The notes: generated by a model from the letters alone, not told the origin. DNA of 64,000 nucleotides from Pectinophora gossypiella (GCF_024362695.1 NW_026063241.1:1242501-1306500); one strand, 5' to 3'. Shown: positions 22,380 to 34,455, counted from the stretch's first letter. Translations and numbers: made by a program.

Positions 22380-24095
22380 AAATATCTATCTTACGCGGTT
22401 TCGATTTTTTCATACAAATGTTTTTTTCCCACTAACTCCCGTTTCCGTGGGAATTTTGCAATATCCTGTTGCAACTAAGCTTTAAGTTAACTAAGGTACC
22501 TGCATGCCAAATTTCAAGCGTCTAACTTAAGCGGTTTAGATTTTTCATACAAAAAGATTTTCCCGCTAATTTCCGTTCCCGTGGGAATTCCGGGAATTCC
22601 TTTCTTAGTGCACCTCTACGGTACCTAAGCTATGTCCCTTCCAAATTTCAAATGCCTACGTTTAGCCGTTCAGGCTATGCGTTGATATATGTCAGTCACT
22701 GAGTCAGTCAGTTTCTCCTTTTATTTAGATTTGTTTTTTTCATACAAATGTTTTTTCCCGCTAACTACCGTTCCCGTGGGAATTTTGTAATATCCTGTTG
22801 CAACTAAGCTTTAAGTTTACTAAAGTACCTGCATGCCAAATTTCAAACGTCTAACTTGAGTGGTTTAGATTTTTCATACAAAAGGATTTTCCCGTTAATT
22901 CGCGTTCCCGTGGGAATTTGGGAATTCCTTTCTTAGTGCACCTCCACGGTACCTAAGGTACCTGCATGACAAATTTCAAAGGTCTAACTTGAGTGGTTTA
23001 GATTTTTCATACAAAAGGATTTTCCCGCTAATTCCCGTTCTCGTGGGAATTTCGGGAATTCCTTTCTTAGTGCACCACTACGGTACTTAAGGTATCTGCA
23101 TGCCAAATTTCAAACGTCTAACTTGAGTGGTTTAGATTTTTCATACAAAAGGATTTTCCCGCTAATTCCCGTTCCCGTGAGAATTTTGGGAATTCCTTTC
23201 TTAGTGCACCTCTACGGTACTTAAGGTACTTGCATGCCAAATTTCAATTGTCTAACTTGAGTGGTTTAGATTTTTCATACAAAAGGATTTTCCCGCTAAT
23301 TCCCGTTCCCGTGAGAATTTTGGGAATTCCTTTCTTAGTGCACCTCTACGGTACTTAAGGTACTTGCATGCCAAATTTCAATTGTCTAACTTGAGTGGTT
23401 TAGATTTTTCATACAAAAGGATTTTCCCGCTAACTACCGTTCCCGTGAGAATTTTGTAATATCCTGTTGCAACTAAGCTTTAAGTTTACTAAAGTACCTG
23501 CATGCCAAATTTCAAACGTCTAACTTGAGTGGTTTAGATTTTTCATACAAAAGGATTTTCCCGTTAATTCGCGTTCCCGTGGGAATTTCGGGAATTCCTT
23601 TCTTAGTGCACCTCCACGGTACCTAAGGTACCTGCATGACAAATTTCAAAGATCTAGCTTGAGTGGTTTAGATTTTTCATACAAAAGGATTTTCCCGCTA
23701 ATTCCCGTTCCCGTGAGAATTTTGGGAATTCCTTTCTTAGTGCACCTCTACGGTACTTAAGGTACCTGCATGCCAAATTTCAATTGTCTAACTTGAGTGG
23801 TTTAGATTTTTCATACAAAAGGATTTTCCCGCTAATTCCCGTTCTCGTGGGAATTTCGGGAATTCCTTTCTTAGTACACCTCTACGGTATCTAAGGTACC
23901 TGCATGCCAAATTTCAATTGTCTAACTTGAGTGGTTTAGATTTTTCATACAAAAGGATTTTCCCGCTAATTCCCGTTCCCGTAGGATTTTCGGGAATTCC
24001 TTTCTTAGTATACCTCTACGGTATCTAAGGTACCTGCATGCCAAATTTCAAACGTCTAACTTGAGTGGTTTAGATTTTTCATACAAAAGAATTTC
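22380..24095. repeat. 130-bp tandem array inside the Helitron (about 13 units)
   Basis: Units marked by TTTTTCATACAAAAGGATT near 22871, 23003, 23137, 23270, 23404, 23540, 23666, 23806 and 23941, preceded by variants near 22410, 22543 and 22740. Each holds TTCCCGTGGGAATT and GGTACCTGCATGCCAAATTTC. Two alternating unit types occur, with GGAATTCCTTTCTTAGTGCA or TTGTAATATCCTGTTGCAAC. Confidence 0.9.
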
Positions 24096-24225
24096 CCTTC
24101 ACTACTCTGCTCCTATTGATTGTAGCGTGATGAAAAGTATACTATAACCTGTCCAGGAGTGTGAAGAATAATTGTACCAAGTTTCATTAAAATCCGTCCA
24201 GTAGTTTTTGTTTCTATAAGGAACA

Positions 24226-24226
24226 T

Positions 24227-24273
<47 letters not shown>
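24226..24273. repeat. (CAGA)n microsatellite in the Helitron
   Basis: About 12 perfect tetranucleotide copies, near the Helitron 5' end (minus orientation). Confidence 0.95.
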
Positions 24274-24275
<2 letters not shown>

Positions 24276-24682
24276 AATTTTACTGATTGCATTTTTGGCA
24301 TCAGTATTGACCACTTATCACCCCCTGATAGTTATTTTGAAAAAATATTTAATGTACAGAATTGACCTCTCTACAGATTTATTATAAGTATAGATTATTT
24401 CAATGGTTGTTTTATTTATAGAGCATGTACCTGAGGCAACTTTATGTATATCCAGGTATCCGTATGTTAGTTAATGATCATGTTACCGTGGTCGTACTAC
24501 ATTTCAGAAGTGGGATCGTATCCATATGTGTTAATCAGGATACACCGTTTTTGAGATATTTTACTTTGGAAATATATCTGTATAAATATATACATATAGG
24601 GTTATCTGAAGAATATTTACATGTTCCAATGTTTTCGAGTTCCAGATTATGCCTCTTGAAGACGAGATCGTTCCACGAAGAC

Positions 24683-25000
24683 GACTGACGAGCCGAGCCG
24701 AGCCGAGCCGAGCCGAGACGAGCCGAGACGAGCCGAGACGAGCCGAGACGAGCCGAGCCGAGCCGAGACGAGCCGAGACGAGCCGAGATGAGCCGAGACG
24801 AGCCGAGACGAGCCGAGCCGAGCCGAGACGAGCCGAGACGAGCCGAAACGAGCCGAGACGAGCCGAGCCGAGCCGAGCCGAGCCGAGCCGAGCCGAGCCG
24901 AGCCGAGCCGAGCCGAGCCGAGCCGAGCCGAGCCGAGCCGAGCCGAGCCGAGCCGAGCCGAGCCGAGCCGATACAAGCCGGGAGCGCAGCCGAGCCGAGC
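24683..25000. repeat. GACGAGCCGA satellite in the LTR2 leader
   Basis: Same decamer array as in LTR1 but about two thirds its length; the right part is a pure GAGCC run (24860-24972). It lacks two of the three higher-order blocks of LTR1. Confidence 0.9.
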
Positions 25001-25283
25001 CGATACAAGCTGGGAGCGCAGCCGGAGAGAGAGCCGGGAGTGCAGCCGGAGAGAGACGTCGCTTCACGCGTCGGCACAACGAGCGACACAGCCAACGACG
25101 TCGCGGCGAAGAGCAGGAGGTGCGACGTTCGTCGGCAGCTAAGGGAATAGAAAGGTCAGATAGCCCTACATTTTCATCTAAAGATGTTCTTAATATTGTT
25201 GAATCATTAGTTAACTTAAGATCTTAACCTAATCCGACAGCAGTCGCCACATCACATCCTTCCAGTAGTATTATGAACCATGT

Positions 25284-28200
25284 TACCCGAATTTGGACCC
25301 TCATCGAAAAGTCAAAAGATTGATACTTGGTTAAAGAAAGTTAATGAGTGTGCCACTGTTTACGGATGGGATGAGAACAACCGTTATCCACTTCGCAATG
25401 CAGAAACTGCAGGAGTTGGCCAAAGTTTGGTATGAAAGCTTAAATTCTATTTTGTACAGCTGGGCAGAATGGCAGCAAAAGTGGTTAGACGCATTTCCTT
25501 TTGAACATGATTATGGCCAATCCCTGGAGGATACGCTTAGGCGAAAGAGTAGGTTTGGTGAACCGCTAGAGGTTTATTATTATGAAGAATTAGCCATCGT
25601 GAACCGGTGTGACATCGAAGGGAAACGAGCCGTGGACTGCATTATCCACGGATTAAGTGACAAGATAATTAGATCCAGCGATAAGCGTTACGATGTACGC
25701 AGCCTGATCAACTCCATTTTCTGATGAGTAATAAGGAGAACCAACCGCCGCCCGATCGCTTTCATTTTAATAAAACAAAGTAGTCGACTGAATCCACAGC
25801 GGGAAGTAATAATGACAATAAGGATAAATCAGTTAAGACTTCAAAAAAAATTCAAGTTACAAATTATTTTGTTTTAACTGTAGGGAAAAAGGTTACCCGT
25901 ATCTTAAATGCCCCAAACCTCTGGTCCAATGTACAGGATGTCGTAGGTTCGGTCATAAAATGGAAACTTGCAGAGTCCCTTTTTTTTGAAAACCGTGATA
26001 ATCTAGGTAACATTCCTAAAATCATGCGCATACTTACCTCTAAGTCGGGCTCAAAATATTTCAATACAGTTAGGGTAAATGACACCTCTATGATATCGTT
26101 TATAGATTTCGGTAGCGAAGTTTCGCTCATAAAACAAACAACGACACTGATTTTGGGGTAGACTTGTGATCAACCCCCGACTCCACTAAAAGTTTTGGTA
26201 GTGATTTTATTTTGTCCATGGGCAGGACACAGGTTAATTTATGCATCGACGGTGTTAGTGCGGATGTTTTGTGTCACGTGGTTGACAGTAATCTGCTCAA
26301 TTGTCCGATATTAGTAGGACAGTCCTTCACCGAACAGAAGCAGGTGCTGGTATTCAAGAATGCCAACGAATTGAGGTTTTATTATGATGATGAATTCCCT
26401 TTTGCTAACGGTGGTAGTGGTGATACTGCGAGTGTAAAGGTCGTCTCCGCTTCATGCGCAAGATTGAGTGGAGAGGCGATTATCAGAGCTCGTACTGATG
26501 TTGTGATTAATTGATATGTTAGGCTTAGCGGAAGAGTCGTGGGGAAGCCAAACCGAGAATTCACGATAGCCGGCGGGTTATACAAAGTAGAGGAAGGTCA
26601 GCTCTTTGTTCATATTACCCCATTGTCAGCTTTTGTTATATTGATGAAGGTGATATTATGGGTGGATGAAATAGAGTTCAGATTGTCAATCATATTTGTA
26701 CATCACCCACAGACCTCGTTGGCGAGCATTTAGGTATAGAACCTAAAGATGTTAACTTTAGCAAAAACGCTTGAAGAGCCACATAAACGACGTCTATTTT
26801 AACATTTTGAACGAATACAAGCATTGCTTCGCGCAATCATTAGAGGAGTTGGGATGTACAAATATGACTGAAATGAAAATTGAATTGAATATTGAGCGTC
26901 CTGTGGTTTACCGGCCTTACATATTGTCGCACAAGGAACGACAACAAGTAAGAGAAATGGTTGGTGAGATGATGAATGCGGGGATTGTACGAGAAATTGT
27001 ATCGGAATATGCGAGTCCAATTATGTTGGTTCGTAAGAAGGACGGTAAACAAAGGCTCTGTGTTGATTATAGGTTTCTGAATTCAATGACAGTTAAGATA
27101 AGGTACCTGATGGCAGTGATTGAAGACGAGATTGCTCGATTAGTGGGGCAGGCCTACTTTATAACTTTGGATCTGGCATCTGGATACTACCAGGTGCCTA
27201 TTGCAGAAGAATCGAAACCCTTAACTTCCTTTATCACCCCAGACGACCAATATGAATTTAATCGTATGCCGTTTGGGTTGGCTAACGAACCAGCTGTATT
27301 TCAAAGGCTGATGAATAAGGTATTGGTTTCCGCTAGGTTCTCAGAAGCTACTGCTTACATCGATGACGTATTAACTTACGAAAAGGATGTAGAAGAGTGT
27401 TTGGATAGGTAAGAAAGGGTTTTACAGTTGATAGAAAAGGCAAGCCTAACTCTGAATTTGGCAAAATGTAATTTCTTACAGCAGAATTATTAACTATTTG
27501 GGTTATGATATTAGCGCTACTAGGGTGCGGCCGGCTGACAAAAAGACACAGTCAGTGTTTGATGTTCCTCGTCCCACCAGTCCACATTCCGTCCGCCAAT
27601 TTCTGGGACTAGTAGGATATTTTCGGAAAATTTATAAGGAATTACGCGTCTTTATCACATCCGTTGAATAAGTTGCTCAAGAAGGATGTGGAATGGTGTT
27701 GGACTGAGGAACAAGAAGCCGCATTTGTTGATCTCAAGAGTAGTCTGATAGATAGGCCAATCTTAGCCATTTACGACCCGACCGCCGAAACACAGTTGCA
27801 CACTGACGCCAGTGAAGTGGGCGTCAGTGGAATATTGATGCAGCGACGTAATGGAAACGACACCTACCATCCCGTAGCGTACTATAGTCGCCAGACATCT
27901 CCAGAAGAGAAAAGGTTTATAAACTTGAGACTCTTGCTATAGTAAGTTCGCTCAAAAGTTTCGGGTTTATCTTCTGGGTCAGAATTTCAAAATCATGACC
28001 GATTGTAGTGCGTTGCGCTCCATGCTTTCCAAACGTGATTTGGTTAGACGTATTGCCCGCTGGTGGCTGTTTTTGCTTTTTGAATATCGTGCTGGCACGA
28101 AAATGTCGCACGTGGACCTTCTATTTCGGAACCCAATTGAGGATCTTAGTTCAATGGAAATTGACGCTGGTCTTTACCCGACGGTTATGTCAATCAATGA

Positions 28201-28950
28201 GGGGGACAGGTTGTAGACTCTTCAATTAGGTGATAGTGAACTGGGTCGCATTCGGGAATTTCTTACCACTGATATTGATGCAGATGGGTTAAAGTACATA
28301 ACAGAAAACTAATTCAAATGAGGGCCTATTCCACGTAAACGAAAAGTCGAGGTGCCTTTTCACACCCTGTACATCAATCACCTTGGACCTTTTTGTGCGA
28401 TCAAAGAGAGGAAAACTCTTACCTATTGGTAGTCGTAGATGCCTTTACGAAATCTAAATTTATCAGGCCAGTCAGAAATACCAAAAACAGTTACAACAAC
28501 GCGAGAATTAGAAGATATTTTCTATACATTCAGAAACCCAGATCGAATGATTAGCGACCGCAGTACTTGCTTCACATCGTACGTGTTCAAACGTTTTGCT
28601 CGGATAAAGGTATTAGACACGTGTTGAACGCAGTTGCAAGTCCTAGGTCCAATGGACAAGTAGAGCAGTGTAATCGCACGATGTTAGGGTCGTTAACTGC
28701 GCAAAATCTTAATTTTGACAAGAACGTCTGGGATGACAAGATAGGTAGAGTCCAATGGGGCATGAACAACACCCGTCGGAAGACAACGGGACGGACTGAG
28801 GTAATGTTTGGACTTCAGATGGATGCGGAAATTAATCCTATGTTGAACGAAATAGTATGCGAAACGCAAAATTATACTTTATTGTCAGTTCGGGAATCCC
28901 TTAAAGATGTAAAAATTGACGATTCAAAGTGTAACAATGTTACCTACTGA
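25284..28950 (+). pseudogene. Defective gag-pol of LTR2
   Basis: Same order and nearly all the same lesions as LTR1: gag remnant 25344-25724 identical in protein to LTR1, knuckles near 25865-25965, RT 26771-27412 (YIDDV), RNase H 27664-27942 and 27995-28216, integrase 28340-28950 with Asn in place of the first catalytic Asp and no HHCC finger. Small private differences exist: the T run near 25980 is shorter, and 26658 reads ATGGGTGGATG where LTR1 has a TAG. Confidence 0.85.
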
Positions 28951-29145
28951 ATAAACATATTTTTGAGTTTGAATTTGTTGGGATTGATGACTACTTCATT
29001 TAACAAATCGAATGTCACCCTGGATTCACGTTAATGATGATAAAGAAAGTAGTGATGAAGATGACTGATTGTGTCATTATTATATACAATCAAAAGAAAG
29101 TAAGTAGAGGTACTGTTTGTTGGATGAAACTGTAAGATGTGTATT

Positions 29146-29965
29146 TAGTAATAGCTTGAGAAGGAGGGCTCATAGCTATTTAGTTAAGGTGACTTTCAAT
29201 TTTGTGAGGAGGGTTCACAATTATTTTAATTATCGTATATAAGAAGGAAGGGTTTGTATACGATGGTTACAAGTGTGAGAAAGAAGGTTCACACTCAATT
29301 GCTTTGCAATAGTTCGTGAGAAAGAAGGGTTTGCGAACTATTGCCAACTTGAATAGCTTTATAATGTTATGATTATTTTAATTATCGTATATAAGAAGGA
29401 AGGGTTTATATACGATAGTTACAAGTGTGAGAAAGAAGGTTCACACTCAATTGCTTTGCAATAGTTCGTGAGAAAGAAGGGTTTGCGAACTATTGCCAAC
29501 TTGAATAGCTTTATAATATTATGATTATTTTAATTATCGTATATAAGAAGGAAGGGTTTGTATACGATAGTTACAAGTGTGAGAAAGAAGGTTCACACTC
29601 AATTGCTTTGCAATAGTTCGTGAGAAAGAAAGGTTTGCGAACTATTGCCAACTTGAATAGCTTTGTAATAATATGATTATTTTAATTATCGTATATAAGA
29701 AGGAAAGGTTTGTATACGATAGTTACAAGTGTGAGAAAGAAGGTTCACACTCAATTGCTTTGCAATAGTTCGTGAGAAGGAAGGGTTTGCGAACTATTGA
29801 CAACTTGAGTAGCTTTATATTATGATTATTTTAATTATCGTATATAAGAAGGAAGGTTTGTATACGATAATTACAAGTGTGAGAAAGAAGGTTCACACTC
29901 AATTGCTTTGCAATGGTTCGTGAGAAGGAAGGGTTTGCGAACTATTGACAACTTGAATAGCTTTA
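29146..29965. repeat. Hairpin array in the LTR2 3' region (five units of about 150 bp)
   Basis: Expanded version of the LTR1 array. Units begin GATTATTTTAATTATCG at 29371, 29523, 29675 and 29824, after a first unit at about 29218. Each holds three hairpins with purine loops and different stems, plus ATTGC/GCAAT. The extra units account for most of the size difference from LTR1 in this region. Confidence 0.85.
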
Positions 29966-30156
29966 ATGATTAGAAAGAAGAGCTGATGTTTCACCCCGTA
30001 AATGTGATTATATGTCGTTGTACTTTTAGATTTTAAGTGAAGCTTTGTAACTGTTCTCGATGAGTGTGGAATCACTTGGCCCGCCGAATGTTAGGTTTGA
30101 ACATTAGACGTTTTGTCTACGTGCATGAGGACATGCACGACGTCAGGATGGACGAA

Positions 30157-30480
30157 TGTTAGGTTTTCTGTAATTTTGTGCGAATTTGTGTTGCCTTCAT
30201 ATGGCAACACTAGGAGAAAGGGTATAAAAAGGCGTGTTTGTCTTTCATTGGGTTCTTTTTGATTCGAGCACGCATCGAAGGCAGACGTACCATTTTGAAC
30301 ACGTGTACACTTGTGTTTGAGCACGCGTGCGTTTTGGAAATTTAGAGTAAGTAACCAATATACTTATTATTTATTATTTCAATGGTTGTTTTATTTATAG
30401 AGCATGTACCTGAGGCAACTTTATGTATATCCAGGTATCCGTATGTTAGTTAATGATCATGTTACCGTGGTCGTACTACA
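30157..30480 (+). repeat. 3' LTR of LTR2
   Basis: 324 bp, uninterrupted, preceded by GTCAGGATGGACGAA and followed by the duplicated ATCC. Confidence 0.94.
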
Positions 30481-30484
30481 ATCC

Positions 30485-31716
30485 CATGCCGCAAAACTAT
30501 CCGCCTCATTAAGGCCCTGCTCAGCCCTCGACACATAAAAGTCCACCTTGGCGAAAGTTGTAGCAGATACCGGCTTCTTAAAAATGGGCTGCCACAGGGA
30601 TCGGTACTGGCACCACTGCTCTTCAATGTTTACATTCGTGACATGCCAGAAACCAGGTCTCATAAATTTGCTTACGCAGACGATCTGGCACTAGCGTATC
30701 AGTCCCGAAGTTTTGAGGAAGGTGAGATTGCACTCTCGCAGGACCTCGACACCATGGGAAGCTACTACACCCAGTGGCATCTAAGCCCTAATCCGTCGAA
30801 AACCGAAGTGACATCGTTCCACCTGACCAACTGCCTAGCTAATAGGAAGCTTAAAGTAACGTTCTGTGGCGAACTCGTGAAACATAATTTCACCCCCAAT
30901 TATCTTGGCGTTACACTCGACCGGTCCCTGACGTATAAGCAACACCTAGACAACGTCAAGCAAAAGTTGAAAACCAGAGTGAACATCCTCCGACGTCTAA
31001 CGGGTACAAGCTGGGGGGCTTCTGCGTCTGTTCTGCGCACGGCAGCACTAGCCCTGGTATACTCGACCGCTGAGTACTGTGCGCCCGTATGGTACCGTAG
31101 TGCACACACACACAAGGTCGACACTCAGCTACACGAAGCAATGCGCCTTATAACGGGAGTGATAAGATCTACACCACTCCCCTGGCTTCCAGTCCTGGCT
31201 CATATTCCACCGCCTGGGCTACGTAGGTGCAGAGCGGCCGCAATTGAGTGGAATAAGTGCTTCTACATGAACCGCTCTGGCCCCATGCCAATAAGGGACA
31301 CGCTGGATAACCTACCCAGGGCACGCCTTCCATCAAGGTCACCGATCTGGAATGACGAGCGCGTAAAAAGTCAGTTCAGTGTGGAAGATGCGTGGAGGCT
31401 GGAGTGGAACATGTTCGACGGCACAAATTCGGACCTTATTCGGGATCCCTCACGGAGGGTCCCTGGCTTTGACTCCAAGCGGAAAATCTGGACACGACTA
31501 AACCGGTGTAGGACCAACCATGGAAAGTCAAACCATCACCTATGTAAATGGGGCTTAAAGGAGTCACCATACTGTGAATGTGGTCACCCGGACCAAACCA
31601 TATCCCACATAGTGAACGAGTGCCCTCTGCACCGGTTCCCAGGTGATATAGCCGAACTGCATTGTGTGACGGATGCAGCGGAGACTTGGTTAGGGGAGCT
31701 TAAGCTGGATATTTGA
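30485..31716 (+). pseudogene. LINE A ORF, second part: RT palm, thumb and Cys/His tail
   Basis: Continues the ORF cut at 21789. RT motifs GLPQGSVLAPLLFNVY and FAYADDLALAYQ (near 30665), the PNYLGVTLDRSLTY motif, then a thumb region (MRLITGVIRSTPLPWLP). The C-terminus carries a Cys/His cluster (CKWGLKESPYCECGHPDQ ... HIVNECP) as in many LINE proteins. Stop TGA at 31714-31716. Confidence 0.92.
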
Positions 31717-31765
31717 TCCAAGCAGGATATTTGTGTGCCATACGCAATAATAATAATAAGCGTGT
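31717..31765 (+). other. 3' UTR and (TAA)n tail of LINE A
   Basis: Very short 3' UTR ending in AATAATAATAATAA at about 31746-31759. A TAA-type tail is typical of I-like LINEs and matches the tail type of X. Confidence 0.65.
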
Positions 31766-33153
31766 CAAGCCAAGTTAAAGAAACAGAACTGGCGTGCCGC
31801 ACCGTGTGTAATATTACACGAACCATTTGGAGCCCCTTTTGACCCCCTCATAAATCAAAAACTATTTCACATAAACGTATCAAATTTGGCTCATACATTG
31901 AGACTTGCGAGATACATATGTGTTCTAAATTTCATAAGCTTATCTCAAACGGTTATTTAGATATTAATGTCCAAAAATCCTCAATTTTATCATTGACTGA
32001 CTGACTGACTGACCTATAGATCAAAATTCTAACCCAGTTCCAGATGACCTAGAGAGTTAAAATTTGGTATGCTGATAGGTAATTAGATGAATACAAAGGA
32101 AAAAATAAGAAACTGGCAATTTTTAAATAATTAGATTCTATTATGAACGTTTAACATAAATACCTAATTAGTGCCTGTACCTAACTATAGATGTAAATTC
32201 TTACATCTCAGAATCAGTAAGTAATCAAAACTCATGACTGCGGGTCTTTATGTGGTAGGTATGTTGATTAACTAAACATATATAACATAACATATAATCA
32301 CGCCTATATGCCCTATCGGGGTAGGCAGAGCACTAAGTACTTTTAGTTTTGAAATTGGTGCTAATTCCTGTAAATACCATCTAATTTTATTTTAAGTTAT
32401 ATCTGTCATTTTCTTATCCGCCGAAAAGGAAAGGGACGGGTAATCGACAAGCATAAAATTTATGGAACACACGTCAATTTTAAGCACAAATCTAAACCAA
32501 CCGTCTAAAAATTTTACATCAGTCAATAACCCGACACGTTCATTTACTCATTCTTCCTAAAATTAAGAGCTGTGAATCATCCGTCCCTTTCCTTTTCGAC
32601 GGATATGAAAATGACAGATATAACTTAAAATAAAATTAGACGGTGTCTCCAGGAATCGGGGCCATTGTCTTTTTAAAAGGACCTACGGCGTTACGAGGAT
32701 ATGTTCTAAGTTCTAAACCTACAAGTATTTGTCGGTTATTATTTTATATTTCCGAAAATTTGGATTGTTGGTAGAAACTAGCGATCGAACATAATAATTC
32801 GTTGGTAGGTTTATAAAAACTAGCCAAGACAGACCTTAGGCTACAATTTAGAACTTGCGAAGGCTATAATTCATAATTTTATGAAAACTAGCCAAGACAG
32901 ACCTTAGGCTACAATACATTATCTTATGTTATAAGAAGTTATGATATGTTATACTGTTACTTATAAATAAATTTCAGGACTGACCATTGAACTTGGCACC
33001 CATTTAGATCTCACTTCTTTTGTCGTTGAAGTCGACAACCAAGGCATTTAACATAATATTGAACTTGGCTGTCGTTTCACATTTATGTTTTTGATTGGAT
33101 CTTACCTACACAATATATAGATTATAATTCGTATTAAAAAGTCTGAAATAAAA
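31766..33153. other. Non-coding repeat mosaic
   Basis: No gene. It holds a short TGAC tetranucleotide run (about 31996-32014) inside an insect-type repeat, a fragment of the CACGCCTTTATCC-type interspersed repeat (about 32297-32345), a MITE (32355-32662) and a 33-bp direct repeat (AAAACTAGCCAAGACAGACC at about 32816 and 32884). Confidence 0.5.
32355..32662. mobile_element. Foldback MITE of about 305 bp
   Basis: Arms of about 85 bp pair: AAGTTATATCTGTCATTTTC and CCGCCGAAAAGGAAAGGGACG on the left, inverted on the right. No ORF. Superfamily not determined. Confidence 0.7.
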
Positions 33154-33900
33154 TTAAGCAAAATTAAAAATTTTGAAAAAAACCCACGACGGTAAAGTTT
33201 CATCGAAAAAGAGTAAAATAACTCAAAACCCCCGACTTAACCCAATTATTATGTAACGAAATATTATATTAGACTTAAAAATACTTTCTAAAAAAGAGTT
33301 GATATCTCGAGACATCGGTAATAGATATACTTAAGTACCTAAACAATGAATATGGATGTTTACAGTTTTTTCCTAACGTGTCTGTTTCTCGAAGATATCC
33401 TTAAATGTAGCGATAATAATTTTACCATAATACATAACCGAGGAATATCCGTCGGGGGCTGCCATTAACCCAGCTAAAGTTTTTCTAGTGACGTGAATAC
33501 AATTATTGAAGAATTGTAGATGTTTAACGACGATTTAAAATACACTTATGAGTATGATTAAATTTTTGTTGAAATTTTATATAGAAAAGGCAGCCCCCGA
33601 CGGATATTCCTCGGTTATGTATTATGGTAAAATTATTATCGCTACATTTAAGGATATCTTCGAGAAACAGACACGTTAGGAAAAAACTGTAAACATCCAT
33701 ATTCATTGTTTAGGTACTTAAGTATATCTATTACCGATGTCTCGAGATATCAACTCTTTTTTAGAAAGTATTTTTAAGTCTAATATAATATTTCGTTACA
33801 TAATAATTGGGTTAAGTCGGGGGTTTTGAGTTATTTTACTCTTTTTCGATGAAACTTTCCGGTCGTGGGTTTTTTTTTCAAAATTTTTAATTTTGCTTAA
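33154..33900. mobile_element. Foldback element F2, TTAA-bounded
   Basis: About 310-bp inverted arms around a 125-bp loop. Ends TTAAGCAAAATTAAAAATTT and its inverse ...TTTTGCTTAA. The loop is inverted relative to F1 and F3. A 60-codon frame across arm and loop recurs in all three copies but has no coding character. Confidence 0.88.
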
Positions 33901-34070
33901 TTTTATAACTAGTAATATTTAGGAACTTAGTCAGATTACATCAGTCAAGAAATTTCTTTACTAAAATAAGAACGTAATGTAGATGTAGTTATTACATAGT
34001 AAACAATCTAATTATTTTTTATAATAACGTACAAAACAATCTTTAACACGAGAAAGACACAAATATACAG
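33901..34070. other. AT-rich spacer, nothing recognised
   Basis: No frame or repeat recognised between F2 and the MITE at 34071. Confidence 0.4.
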
Positions 34071-34293
34071 GGTGTTAGTGGCATCGTAACGAAAACTTTG
34101 AGGGATGATTCAGGCCATGATTCTAAGTTTATCTCAAGTAGAATTTTCCGTCGCAAAGGTATGGAACTGAAATTAATTAAAAAAAATACAATTTTCATGA
34201 ATTTTCTGGCAGGAAATACACTAATATCAACTCAGAATCACGGTCTTCATCATCCCCCTCGCTACGGTCGTTTGCTACGGTGTCACTAACACC
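34071..34293. mobile_element. MITE with GGGTGTTAGTG termini
   Basis: Left end ACAGGGTGTTAGTGGCATCG, right end inverted (CGGTGTCACTAACACCC), both followed inward by GGGATGAT-type sequence. About 220 bp, no ORF. Similar ends occur next to the split gene at 34328. Confidence 0.6.
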
Positions 34294-34327
34294 CATACCT
34301 ACTTGTATGGCTACCTGTATGTACTTG

Positions 34328-34455
34328 TACGGGGTGTAAGTGACACCGTAACGAATACTAAGGAGGATGATTCAGCTCATTAGTTTGAGTTAATATCAAG
34401 TGGAATTTTCGGTCGTAAAAGTATACAATTAAAAATAAAAAAAAACTAAATAAAA
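34328..34455 (-). repeat. Terminal repeat and 3' flank next to the unknown split gene
   Basis: GGGGTGTAAGTGACACCGTA followed by GGAGGATGATTC, clearly related to the MITE end at 34071. Read on the minus strand it closes the sequence containing the gene at 34456-35149, with about 100 bp between stop codon and terminus. The layout suggests a DNA transposon whose own gene ends just before its TIR. The matching far end was not found. Confidence 0.5.

Larger units (their letters stand above)
22007..24394 (-). mobile_element. Non-autonomous Helitron with an internal tandem array
   Basis: Read on the minus strand it begins TC (24394-24393) and ends CTAG (22010-22007), lies exactly between A and T of the LTR sequence with no duplication, and has a GC-rich hairpin (CGCGGACGAAGTCGCGG) about ten bases before CTAG. 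These are the Helitron hallmarks. The TCTATACTTATAAT start and GCAAAAGCTAG end are typical of Lepidoptera. There is no Rep/helicase ORF, so it needs a helper. Most of its length is a tandem array. Confidence 0.88.
21790..24501 (+). repeat. 5' LTR of LTR2, interrupted by the Helitron
   Basis: LTR pieces 21790-22006 and 24395-24501. TATAAAAA at 21856-21863. It ends GTCGTACTACA, the variant shared with its own 3' LTR. Confidence 0.93.
21790..30480 (+). mobile_element. LTR retrotransposon LTR2 (same family as LTR1), host of a Helitron
   Basis: LTRs 21790-24501 (324 bp once the Helitron is removed) and 30157-30480 (324 bp), flanked by ATCC at 21786-21789 and 30481-30484. Internal sequence is nearly the same as LTR1 including most coding lesions, but the decamer satellite is shorter and the 3' hairpin array longer (five units). 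Confidence 0.94.

Noticed and set aside
22380..24095. CRISPR-like regular repeat array
   Set aside because: Units are 130 bp and nearly fully repeated with no unique spacers, inside a Helitron in a eukaryotic context.
29218..29965. CRISPR array or satellite from a host locus
   Set aside because: The array is part of the LTR element internal region and is present at the same place in LTR1; no spacers.
33154..33900. Calling the foldback a piggyBac MITE
   Set aside because: TTAA at the edges is suggestive, but the termini lack the CCC start and no partner transposase is visible; left unclassified.
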